6,740 nt of DNA from JBGPIK01 sp041484845. GTDB taxonomy: Bacteria; Desulfobacterota; Binatia; UBA9968. Below, in pieces: positions 1-5,905 of the stretch. Made by a program: the position numbers and the translations under genes. Numbering within the stretch: position 1 is the stretch's first letter; each line of letters begins with the position of its first letter. Location of the stretch: the NCBI GenBank assembly GCA_041484845.1, contig JBGPIK010000377.1, positions 1 through 6,740 on the forward strand, written 5' to 3'. The notes below the pieces were generated by a model that was given only the letters and a program-made list of their open reading frames with translations, did not search any database and was not told the DNA's origin.

Positions 1-2
1 TG

Positions 3-1445
3 GCGCTGGCAGCGAACAAAAATGATCCTTCGCCAAAGCTAGCCCGGGGCAAGGAAGTTTATCTGGCCAACTGCGCGGTTTGCCACGGCAGCGAGGGCCG
101 GGGCGATGGGCCGGCCGCCTATCTTGTTTTTCCCAAGCCTCGCGATTTCACCCGGGGGATTTTCAAGCTCCGCTCGACGGCGACTGTACCGACCGATGGC
201 GATCTTTTGCGTACCATCACGCAAGGCATACGCGGAACCGCAATGCCGGCGTGGCCGAGTCTCACCCCGAGCGACCGGCAGGCGCTCGTGGAATATGTCA
301 AGAGTTTTTCTTCGGCGTTTGCCAAGCCTGCCCCGATGGTAAAGATCCCAAAGCCGCCGCGGTTCACGCCCAAATTGGTCGCGGCGGGCAAACAACTCTA
401 CGTCGACGCGGGGTGCGATTCTTGCCACGGCGCCGCCGGCCGCGGCGACGGATCTTCCGCGCCGGATCTCAGAGATGAATGGGGATATCCAATTCGGCCG
501 CGGGATCTTACACGCCAGGATCTTTTTAAGACAGGCACGGCGCCACAAGACATCTATAAAGTGCTCCAGGTCGGAATCGGCGGCACGCCGATGCCCGTCT
601 TCAATGACACGCTCACGCCGGAACAGTCCTGGCAACTCGTCGCTTATGTGCAGGCGCTCGGGCGCACAACGGTTAAGACTGCGGCGGCGAACCAGTCCGT
701 CCTCATCAGCGCAAAGCAGGTCCAAGCAGCCGTTGATGGCGCAAATCCATTCGACCCCATGTGGGAACGCGTCGCTCCCACCGAAGTCAAGCTGATGACA
801 TTATGGGAGCGGGAAAAAACGGTCCGCTCCCTGCGGGTTCGGGCGCTCTATACGCAAACCGATTTGGTGTTATGTCTCGAATGGAACGATCCGACCGCCG
901 ACCTCGCGGGGGCACGACCGCAAGCGTTTGCCGACGCCGCCGCCGCAGAGTTTCCTTTGGGCCAGAAGACGCCCAGCTTCATCATGGGTGAAAAAGGCGC
1001 GGGGGTGAACGTCTGGTACTGGCGCGCGGACAATGGGCTTCCCGCGATCGCCGATGCTTTCGTAAAGGCGTACCCCAACCTGGCGATCGAAGATTATCCA
1101 CTGGAGTCTGACCCGGCCTACACCACGGCCCGTGCGGCGGGGAACCGACTCTACTCCGTAGGCGCGCAGTCTAGCTTGACCGAAATGAACGCGGAGGGCT
1201 TCGGCACTCTCACTCCACAACCCAGTGAAGACCAGCAAATTAAAGGGAGCGGAGTTTGGCGTGAAGGACGGTGGCGCGTCGTAATGGTTCGCCCATTGAA
1301 GACGAATAGCTCCCAAGACCGCCAGATCGGGCCGGGCGAGAAAATTCCGATCGCATTCGCCGTGTGGGACGGCTCACAGCAAGACCGTAACGGCCAGAAG
1401 GCGGTCTCGATCTGGCAAGAATTGCGGCTCGAGAAAGCCCGATGA
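3..1445 (+). CDS. Dihaem c-type cytochrome fused to an ethylbenzene dehydrogenase-like haem b domain (5'-partial)
   Basis: The frame is open from the left edge, so the N-terminus and probably a signal peptide are missing; 480 residues remain. Two cytochrome c domains come first. In partial numbering, CAVCH is at 24-28 (nt 72-86) with probable distal ligand Met81 in GTAMPAW; CDSCH is at 138-142 (nt 414-428) with probable ligand Met197 in GTPMPVF. From about residue 230 to the end is a domain like the gamma subunit of type II DMSO-reductase-family enzymes (ethylbenzene, dimethylsulfide, selenate and chlorate oxidoreductases). Landmarks are NPFDPMWE, FIMGEKGAGVNVWYWRAD and a late FAVWDG. In that family haem b is held by Met and Lys; Met328 in FIMG is the likely Met, and I cannot assign the Lys. 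Inferred role: periplasmic electron transfer from a molybdoenzyme Fe-S subunit through haem b to the c haems, or the reverse. The catalytic subunits would be expected to the left. The cytochrome and domain calls are firm; the partner enzyme is unknown. Confidence 0.88.
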   Translation, partial: ALAANKNDPSPKLARGKEVYLANCAVCHGSEGRGDGPAAYLVFPKPRDFTRGIFKLRSTATVPTDGDLLRTITQGIRGTAMPAWPSLTPSDRQALVEYVKSFSSAFAKPAPMVKIPKPPRFTPKLVAAGKQLYVDAGCDSCHGAAGRGDGSSAPDLRDEWGYPIRPRDLTRQDLFKTGTAPQDIYKVLQVGIGGTPMPVFNDTLTPEQSWQLVAYVQALGRTTVKTAAANQSVLISAKQVQAAVDGANPFDPMWERVAPTEVKLMTLWEREKTVRSLRVRALYTQTDLVLCLEWNDPTADLAGARPQAFADAAAAEFPLGQKTPSFIMGEKGAGVNVWYWRADNGLPAIADAFVKAYPNLAIEDYPLESDPAYTTARAAGNRLYSVGAQSSLTEMNAEGFGTLTPQPSEDQQIKGSGVWREGRWRVVMVRPLKTNSSQDRQIGPGEKIPIAFAVWDGSQQDRNGQKAVSIWQELRLEKAR

Positions 1446-1898
1446 TAGGATCGGCAGCACGAAACACCAAGATTCGCCCCCCGAGGCTCCACCTCTGGTC
1501 CTAGACCCGCGGATTCTCATTTCATTTTTGCCAGAGCACGCCTATCCCTCTGCCGCGCGCGGTTTCCGGCTCAAGAGCCTTTGATGTGTCGCGTGGTCTC
1601 CTAAAATCTATTGGAAAATACTCTTCGTGATTGTGTTGTCAGTGTCAATCCTGGCATCCGTACCGTGACTCGACACGCCGTTTCCCGCCATAGATACCAA
1701 CTAACTGCTGGATCTGTTTAGCGTTTGCTGTCTGGCATCGGTGTTGCTCCAGGTTAGCGCTCGAGAAAGGATCGCCATGTATAATGATGCCATACTTGTA
1801 TTGTTGATCGTCGTGATTATTCCCAGATGCACGATAATAATTTTGCGCGTTGTAGGGAAGAAAAAAAGACACAGAAGACCTATTCAGAACTTTCGGTA

Positions 1899-1924
1899 AA
1901 AGTGGCAGGGAAATTATCCACTTT
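1899..1924. repeat. Short inverted repeat AAAGTGG/CCACTTT
   Basis: A perfect 7-bp inverted repeat has its arms at 1899-1905 and 1918-1924 with a 12-nt AT-rich loop. Allowing one bulged A, a further T-A pair can form outside the arms. There is no T-tract directly after it on the + strand. It could form an RNA hairpin or be a protein site, and chance is also possible. Confidence 0.35.
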
Positions 1925-2001
1925 ATTAGAATACAACGTTACTACCTTGCCGGACACGTTGGAGCAGAGAAGTGAGGTTAGCCGCGTAGACCTGTGACGC
2001 T

Positions 2002-2105
2002 CTGTAAAAGGGCTGCCCGGGGGAAGATTTCAGGCCTGAGCAGTAGGGTCAAATTTTTGCCTATGACACAAGCTTTGTTTCGATCTTCCCCCGCAGTTAC
2101 GACAG
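2002..2105. repeat. Imperfect inverted-repeat element, about 104 bp
   Basis: The core arms CGGGGGAAGAT (2018-2028) and ATCTTCCCCCG (2083-2093) are exact reverse complements over 11 bp. If a 2-nt bulge in the left arm is allowed, the pairing extends through CTGC (2013-2016) and GCAG (2093-2096). CTGT (2002-2005) and ACAG (2102-2105) give a further outer match. The 54-nt interior carries the perfect palindrome TCAGGCCTGA (2030-2039). It could be a small non-autonomous repeat (MITE or REP-like), the stem of a structured RNA, or a transcription-end structure for the toxin gene about 90 nt away. There is no T-run to support a classical terminator, and I see no clear target-site duplication. Confidence 0.5.
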
Positions 2106-2131
2106 TCCGGAAGTTACGAGATGTTGTCGAT

Positions 2132-2151
2132 GAAAAGGACTAATTCTTTTC
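2132..2151. repeat. Hairpin GAAAAG/CTTTTC downstream of the toxin gene
   Basis: Six Watson-Crick pairs (2132-2137 with 2146-2151) enclose an 8-nt loop, and up to three weaker pairs can be added outside. It lies about 35 nt past the stop of the - strand toxin gene. Read on the - strand no U-tract follows, so it is at best a weak termination or RNA-stability element. Confidence 0.3.
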
Positions 2152-2186
2152 GTTCGAAGGCTCCGTAGCCCAAAGGAGGTCAGACG

Positions 2187-2615
2187 CTACGTTCCCAACA
2201 CGTGAACCCATTTCAACTGGCCCTTCACCGTGTTGTACAAACGTTTGTCGCCGGTCCAAAACGGGCAACCTTCCTCTTGTGCTAGAGCAAGATAAAAAGC
2301 GTCATAAACGTTGGGACGGTTGAAACGGCGGGCCAATTCCCATGCCGCCTGTCGAATTCCTGCCGGTTGATAGTAGGTAATGTCCAGTGCCGCAAGAATG
2401 TGCAAGGCTTCATCTGCTTCACTTTGTGTAATTTCTTTTCGGTAGACCCGATTGCGGAGCACTGAGGCGGTCTCGTAGATAAAAAGATCAGGGACCACAA
2501 TCTCGACGCCGGCTCGTATCCAGTTTTGCCATTCCGCTTGCGCTGAGTCGCTGTCCGGTTCCGACAAAACAAGCTTCAGCGCCAGACTCGCATCAACGCA
2601 AATCCTAGATTCCAC
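2187..2615 (-). CDS. vapC: VapC-type PIN-domain ribonuclease toxin
   Basis: The 142-residue protein is the usual length for a single-domain PIN toxin. The four acidic residues expected to bind Mg/Mn in the active site are present: Asp8 (CVDAS), Glu48 (YETASVL), Asp105 (VYDAFYLALA) and Asp123 (WTGDKRLYN). The spacing and the strong YDAFYLALA and TGDKRL motifs are characteristic, so the nuclease looks intact. The family cleaves RNA, often tRNA or the sarcin-ricin loop of 23S rRNA, and is held inactive by a cognate antitoxin; the target here cannot be read from sequence. The start is a GTG inside the last codons of the antitoxin gene (11-nt overlap) with no strong ribosome binding site, which suggests translational coupling and one operon. 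The stop codon lies within a CGTAGC/GCTACG inverted pair (2164-2169, 2186-2191). Confidence 0.92.
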   Translation of the reverse strand: MESRICVDASLALKLVLSEPDSDSAQAEWQNWIRAGVEIVVPDLFIYETASVLRNRVYRKEITQSEADEALHILAALDITYYQPAGIRQAAWELARRFNRPNVYDAFYLALAQEEGCPFWTGDKRLYNTVKGQLKWVHVLGT

Positions 2616-2916
2616 GGGCCCGCTCTTCGCGCAACCTGTTCAGACGCTCTGCCGAGTCTGGGAGCATTTTTCTCCGTCGACGCCGCATCTTTCCCCGGAG
2701 CGCCTGCGCTTGAGCCAAAATATGTAGTCGGTCCCGCGGGACTACGCCGCGCTGCTCCAAACGTTGGAGCATCTCCAGGTCCTCTGTGCTAATGAGAACC
2801 GCCTTGGGTTTGCCTCGCGACTCCAATACCACGCGGATTTTGCCATAAGCGACCTTGTTGATGAGGCTCGAAAGTGTGTTCTTCGCATGGGCAACGCTGG
2901 CTTTTTCTAAGTCCAT
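2605..2916 (-). CDS. Phd/YefM-type antitoxin paired with the PIN toxin
   Basis: With the ATG at 2916 the protein has 103 residues and begins MDLEKASVAHAKNTLSSLI, which matches the usual start of the Phd/YefM fold (xxVSxxxAKxxLSxLI). The conserved DNA-binding half covers about residues 6-54 and includes the RGKPKAVLIS strand and the EDLEMLQRLE helix. The C-terminal part (about 57-103) should bind the toxin; it has an unusual RRRRRK run at 78-83 followed by a charged amphipathic helix. In related antitoxins an Arg enters the PIN active site, so one of these arginines may do so. The frame stays open upstream to an ATG at 2925 and a TTG at 2943, but those codons would translate promoter and tandem-repeat DNA, so I prefer 2916. 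No Shine-Dalgarno sequence precedes any of the starts. Likely autorepressor of its operon with vapC. Confidence 0.85.
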   Translation of the reverse strand: MDLEKASVAHAKNTLSSLINKVAYGKIRVVLESRGKPKAVLISTEDLEMLQRLEQRGVVPRDRLHILAQAQALRGKMRRRRRKMLPDSAERLNRLREERARGI

Positions 2917-2923
2917 AAAGGCC

Positions 2924-2951
2924 ATGATAGCCAATATAGCCAAATAGTCAA
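2924..2951 (-). promoter_or_regulatory. Sigma70-type promoter for the antitoxin-toxin operon
   Basis: On the - strand TTGACT (2951-2946, 5 of 6 to the -35 consensus) is followed by a 16-nt spacer and TATCAT (2929-2924, 5 of 6 to the -10 consensus). Seven bases later comes ATG at 2916, so the predicted transcription start falls on or next to the start codon. This suggests a leaderless transcript and fits the lack of a ribosome binding site. Confidence 0.55.
2927..2943 (-). repeat. Tandem TTGGCTAT repeats inside the promoter (candidate operator)
   Basis: Two exact copies of TTGGCTAT occupy 2943-2936 and 2934-2927 on the - strand with a 9-bp period. They fill the -35/-10 spacer and run into the -10 box. 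A protein bound there would block RNA polymerase, as expected for autoregulation by the antitoxin alone or with the toxin. Phd-family operators are more often inverted than direct repeats, so the function is inferred from position only. Confidence 0.4.
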
Positions 2952-3221
2952 ACCCGTAGATTAATGTTCCGTTTTACATTCCGATCCCCCAAGCCTGAGA
3001 CTAATTGTTCAACGAGCGCCGACGATCTAGAGAACTACATAAGAGGGAAAGGGGGGACAGGCTAAATTAATTCCGAGCAAAGTCTGACTTTGACATTTCG
3101 ACATTCTTTAAAAGTGGAGATTTGAGGGTCAGAGATTTGATTATCAGACTTCTACGACTCGACTTTCTTGTGGCCTGAGCGATTGTCCCAATTGTCAGTC
3201 TGGCACCAGCCTCGATCTCCT
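2952..3221. other. Non-coding spacer with repeat-like sequence
   Basis: No gene is supported between the antitoxin promoter and the 3' end of the family 5 binding protein gene. It holds a purine-rich run with GGGGGGACAGGCT (about 3052-3064), similar to the ends of dispersed repeats I associate with REP-associated transposases. It also holds the odd palindrome at 3078-3092 and a 9-bp direct repeat GAGATTTGA (3117-3125, 3132-3140). There is no convincing terminator for the binding protein gene that ends at 3222. Confidence 0.45.
3078..3092. repeat. Perfect 15-nt odd palindrome
   Basis: CAAAGTC, a central T, then GACTTTG: two 7-nt perfect arms. Such a tight palindrome suits a dimeric DNA-binding protein better than an RNA hairpin, because a 1-nt loop cannot close without opening pairs. 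It sits in the repeat-like spacer, not near an obvious start. Confidence 0.35.
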
Positions 3222-4760
3222 TCACGATTTGATTTTCATCTCCCATGTAAAGATCTTTTCGTCAGGCCGAGCGCTCCAGACGATGTTACGCGCGACGCCG
3301 TATAGATCAGCAAGATTGTAGAGCGGGACGAACGGTACATCCTCCATAAGAATTTTCCCCGCTTGTTGCAGCAGAGAAATTCGCTTTTTGCTATCGCCGG
3401 TGCCCTGCTCTTCTTCGATCAGCTTGTCAAACCCCGGATTGCTGTAAGCCACTCGCTTCGTGGTTCCGGTCCGAAAGTACTGATCGTATAAAGTGTCAGC
3501 GTCAACCAGGCCACCTCTGCCAATATAGTAAAATGGGAGTTTCCCGCCATTGACGCCGGAGAGCCCCCAGAAAATTGCCCATTCCTGCGACACCACTTCG
3601 ACGTTGAAACCGCCCTTTTCCATTTGCGCGGCGACGACCTGGCATACTTCCCTGTCCCGGGCGAATCGGCCGGAGGAAAGATAAAGTTTGACGGCGACTC
3701 CCCCAGGATAACCTGCCTTGGCCAGGAGATCGCGCGATTTTTTCGGATCATAGGGATAACGTTTGTGGCTCGAATCATATCCGATTACATTCGGCCCCAG
3801 GGGACCGTTGAGCACAAAGCCGTTGCCTTCAAATATATTTTTCACTATCGCCTGCGCATCCACCGAATAGTTGACCGCCTGACGCACCAGCTTGTTATCA
3901 AAAGGTTTGAAGGCGGGGTTCAAAGCCAAAAAGAACATTCTCAACCCCTCGACCTTCTCGACTCGGACTCTCGGGTTGTGTTCCAAGCGCGGCACTTCGT
4001 GCGCGGGGACATTGTTGATGACGTCCGCCTGACCCGCTTCGAGCCCGGCAACTCGCGGAGCCTCTTCTGTCACTTTTCTGAAAATCACCTCCTTGATTTC
4101 TGCCCTCCCTCCCCAGTAGTCATCGTTTCGCGTCATGACAAAATTGCCGCCCCTCTGAAAGCTCACGAACTTATACGCTCCAGTGCCGATTGCATGCTGG
4201 TCCATCTCATCGCCGTATTTATCCGCCGCCGCCTTGCTGATCATGAAGCGGTTTTGGAGACGGTCCAGGAACACCGCATTGGGTTGCTTCAGCACAAAAA
4301 CTAAAGTGTGGTCATCTTGCGGCTGCATCTCGACAACATCTTTAAAGTTTTCTCCTTGCAAACTGTTTCGGTCCGTCTTCATGCGGTTAATGGAAAAAAT
4401 AACATCCTTCGACGTAAACGGACCGCCGTCGTGAAAGCGAATCCCTTTACGGAGATGCAACACCCATTTCTTCCCCTGGAATTCCCAAGACTCGGCTAAG
4501 ACCCCAGCGTAGCGCACCGGGTCATAGACAACCTCGACCAGCGGCTCGAAAATGTGCTGCCACATTCCGTAAATCAGGCTGCCGCTATGATTGTAGGGAT
4601 TGAGTGTATCGGTAACGCTTGAGCTGAGAATCGTAATTCGATCTTTGGAGGCAGCCCAAGCCGATCGAGCGAGGCGATGCCCGGCCAGCATTCCTAAGCC
4701 GACCCCTGCGCCCTGTTTGAGAAAACCTCTGCGACTCATTTCCGAACTTTCCCTGTTCAT
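3222..4760 (-). CDS. Tat-exported ABC transporter substrate-binding protein, family 5 (peptide/nickel type)
   Basis: The 512-residue protein has the normal length for the SBP_bac_5 (DppA/OppA/NikA) family. The N-terminus carries a twin-arginine signal, SRRGFLK at 9-15, then a Gly/Ala/Leu-rich stretch and a likely cleavage site after AWA (residue 36). Family landmarks follow in order: LAESWEFQGKKWVLHLRKGIRF, FHDGGPFTSKDVIFSINRM, the GTGAYKF segment, LRMFFLALNPAFKPFDNKLVRQAVNYSVD, and YDPKKSRDLLAKAGYPGG. The protein should bind a peptide-like or other small ligand in the periplasm and pass it to an ABC permease. The ligand cannot be read from sequence, and no permease or ATPase gene adjoins. 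The start at 4760 is chosen because AGGAGG sits five bases upstream and the Tat motif falls in place; the frame stays open for 25 more codons with no support. The gene is divergent from the NMT1-like gene. Confidence 0.92.
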   Translation of the reverse strand: MNRESSEMSRRGFLKQGAGVGLGMLAGHRLARSAWAASKDRITILSSSVTDTLNPYNHSGSLIYGMWQHIFEPLVEVVYDPVRYAGVLAESWEFQGKKWVLHLRKGIRFHDGGPFTSKDVIFSINRMKTDRNSLQGENFKDVVEMQPQDDHTLVFVLKQPNAVFLDRLQNRFMISKAAADKYGDEMDQHAIGTGAYKFVSFQRGGNFVMTRNDDYWGGRAEIKEVIFRKVTEEAPRVAGLEAGQADVINNVPAHEVPRLEHNPRVRVEKVEGLRMFFLALNPAFKPFDNKLVRQAVNYSVDAQAIVKNIFEGNGFVLNGPLGPNVIGYDSSHKRYPYDPKKSRDLLAKAGYPGGVAVKLYLSSGRFARDREVCQVVAAQMEKGGFNVEVVSQEWAIFWGLSGVNGGKLPFYYIGRGGLVDADTLYDQYFRTGTTKRVAYSNPGFDKLIEEEQGTGDSKKRISLLQQAGKILMEDVPFVPLYNLADLYGVARNIVWSARPDEKIFTWEMKIKS

Positions 4761-4765
4761 AAAAT

Positions 4766-4771
4766 CCTCCT
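4766..4771 (-). promoter_or_regulatory. Shine-Dalgarno AGGAGG that sets the family 5 SBP start
   Basis: A perfect AGGAGG on the - strand lies five bases before the ATG at 4760. It decides that start over the longer open frame and places the Tat motif at residues 9-15. Confidence 0.85.
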
Positions 4772-4836
4772 CGTAATTCTCGGACGGCTTGTCGTGGTTT
4801 GCGCGGCCTCTGGTCTTCTGATATCGAGGCAACAAA

Positions 4837-4842
4837 AGGAGA
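4837..4842 (+). promoter_or_regulatory. Shine-Dalgarno AGGAGA that sets the NMT1-like start
   Basis: AGGAGA lies about eight bases before the ATG at 4850, which is the only well-placed start for this gene. The open frame upstream reaches a TTG at 4799 with no ribosome binding site, and its codons would bury the signal peptide. Confidence 0.8.
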
Positions 4843-4849
4843 TAGGACT

Positions 4850-5890
4850 ATGGCTCTGACAGGACGAAGCTGCGGGAGCCGATACGGGCAACTCTGGATT
4901 TTTTTCGCTCTCGTTTTCACCTTTTTGTCTTTTCCCAGCCCCGGTGGCGCCCAGGTCGCTAGCCGGCCGGAAAAGACCAACTTGACGATCTCCTATACCC
5001 AGGCGAGCGGCGCGTTCACTCCGTTGTGGGTCGCGCAGGAATCCGGTCTTTTTAGAAAACACGGTCTTGATCCAACCTTAAAGCTTCTCAATTCGCAAGT
5101 GGCAACCCAAGCGCTTCTCGCCGGCGAGGTCGATGTCGTTTCCGTAGGCCCCGACTTTGTCAATGCACGGTTGCAAGGGGTGCCGGTTAAGTACATCGGC
5201 AGCCCGCTGCAACGATACATATTTCAGTTATGGGGGGCAAAGGGACTTAATTCCGTTGCCGAACTCAAGGGCAAAACCGTCGCCGTGACCACTCCCCGAA
5301 CATCGACCGAAATCGCCACGCGCGAAGCGCTCAAGAAAACAGGGCTGATATCCGATAAAGACGTGAGTTTTCTGTACGTGCAAACTCTACCCGCCATCCT
5401 GACGGCGGTGCTGAGCGGCAAGACGGCCGCGGGGACGCTCTCCGCGCCGAACACTCTGAAGGCACGCGACGCGGGGCTGAATCTATTGATAGACATCGCC
5501 CAAATCAACGTGCCGGGCATTCACGTCGGTTACGGCACCAGTGACAGGGTTATCAAATCCAATCCAAACTCGCTTTATGCTTTTCTCAAGGCCGTTGCGG
5601 AAGCCACTGTCCTATCGCGACAGAATCCCTCCGTGGCCAAAAAGGCGATCGCCAAATACGGTGACATCGACGACCCGAAGGTGATCGACGGCACCTACGA
5701 GCAATTCGCGCCTTACTGGGACGCGAGCCTCGCCGTGCGCAGCGAATCGATTCAGGGACAATTGATGTACCTCGATGAAAAAGAGTTTCCGCGGGCCAAA
5801 GAGGCGCGCGCCTCGGACTTTACCGACAACTCATTCGCGGACACTCTAAAAAGCTCAGGCTTCCTGCAAGGTCTGGGTTCGACAAAATAG
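4850..5890 (+). CDS. NMT1/THI5-like (SsuA/TauA-type) ABC substrate-binding protein
   Basis: The 346-residue protein has a Sec-type signal peptide: basic residues to about 12, a hydrophobic core at about 15-28, and a likely cut after GGA (residue 34). The mature part opens with the family pattern, ISYTQASGAFTPLWVAQESG at 47-66, then LFRKHGLDPTLKLL, ALLAGEVDVVSVG and VPVKYIGS. ELKGKTVAV marks the crossover into the second lobe. Members bind nitrate, sulfonates, taurine, pyrimidine precursors, aromatic acids or similar small molecules; the ligand here is unknown. The mature protein has no lipobox cysteine, so it is probably soluble in the periplasm. No permease or ATPase gene is adjacent, so it is an orphan in this window. 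Such proteins are strongly multiplied in several uncultured soil lineages (general knowledge). Its 3' end is 15 bp from the stop of the convergent DUF1343 gene. Confidence 0.92.
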   Translation: MALTGRSCGSRYGQLWIFFALVFTFLSFPSPGGAQVASRPEKTNLTISYTQASGAFTPLWVAQESGLFRKHGLDPTLKLLNSQVATQALLAGEVDVVSVGPDFVNARLQGVPVKYIGSPLQRYIFQLWGAKGLNSVAELKGKTVAVTTPRTSTEIATREALKKTGLISDKDVSFLYVQTLPAILTAVLSGKTAAGTLSAPNTLKARDAGLNLLIDIAQINVPGIHVGYGTSDRVIKSNPNSLYAFLKAVAEATVLSRQNPSVAKKAIAKYGDIDDPKVIDGTYEQFAPYWDASLAVRSESIQGQLMYLDEKEFPRAKEARASDFTDNSFADTLKSSGFLQGLGSTK

Positions 5891-5905
5891 GACTTGCGCA
5901 GTTTT

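Larger units (their letters stand above)
1446..2186. other. Long non-coding stretch with hairpins and repeat fragments
   Basis: About 740 bases contain no gene I can support. The sequence is AT-richer than the flanking genes and stops are frequent in most frames. A weak hairpin at 1480-1498 (GAGG/CCTC arms) and the short palindrome GGCTCAAGAGCC at 1568-1579, followed by TTT, lie downstream of the cytochrome. Neither has a proper U-tract, so no terminator is called. Further in are a 7-bp inverted repeat at 1899-1924, a larger imperfect inverted repeat at 2002-2105, and a GAAAAG/CTTTTC hairpin at 2132-2151. The stretch around 2045-2070 (GGGTCA...TGAC) resembles dispersed repeats that I associate with REP-associated tyrosine transposases in metagenomic genomes, but no transposase is present. 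The region reads like decayed or repeat-derived accessory DNA. Confidence 0.5.
4761..4849. promoter_or_regulatory. Divergent control region between the two binding-protein genes
   Basis: Only 89 bp separate the two start codons, so the promoters of both genes must lie here or overlap the genes. A 5-bp inverted pair GCCTC (4806-4810) and GAGGC (4826-4830) has centres 20 bp apart, about two helical turns, and could be an operator half-site pair. I found no convincing -35/-10 pair on either strand. Confidence 0.45.

Noticed and set aside
39..725. 228-codon open frame antisense to the cytochrome
   Set aside because: Arg-rich composition typical of an antisense shadow of a GC-rich gene; the + strand frame has two CxxCH motifs.
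1568..1579. GGCTCAAGAGCC followed by TTT as a terminator of the cytochrome gene
   Set aside because: Stem too short, T-run of only three, and over 120 nt past the stop codon.
1645..1872. 75-codon open frame on the - strand in the long spacer
   Set aside because: GTG start with no ribosome binding site, no recognisable motif, and low-complexity start. Probably a chance open frame.
2917..2943. Longer antitoxin starting at TTG 2943 or ATG 2925
   Set aside because: The added codons overlap the -10 box and tandem repeats; Phd-family proteins normally begin just before the AKxxLSxLI helix.
1897..3117. TAAAAGTGG present at 1897-1905 and 3109-3117 as direct repeats bounding the island
   Set aside because: A 9-bp match is expected by chance many times in a window this size, and the flanking bases do not extend it.
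3117..3140. GAGATTTGA direct repeat as a CRISPR or iteron array
   Set aside because: Only two short copies; no regular array and no associated genes.
3624..4304. 226-codon open frame antisense to the family 5 binding protein
   Set aside because: No family features and no ribosome binding site; the - strand frame has full-length family homology.
4761..4835. 25-codon N-terminal extension of the family 5 binding protein
   Set aside because: Would place the Tat motif near residue 35 and ignore the perfect AGGAGG before 4760.
4799..4849. 17-codon N-terminal extension of the NMT1-like protein from a TTG
   Set aside because: No ribosome binding site, and it would put a polar charged segment ahead of the signal peptide; AGGAGA supports the ATG at 4850.
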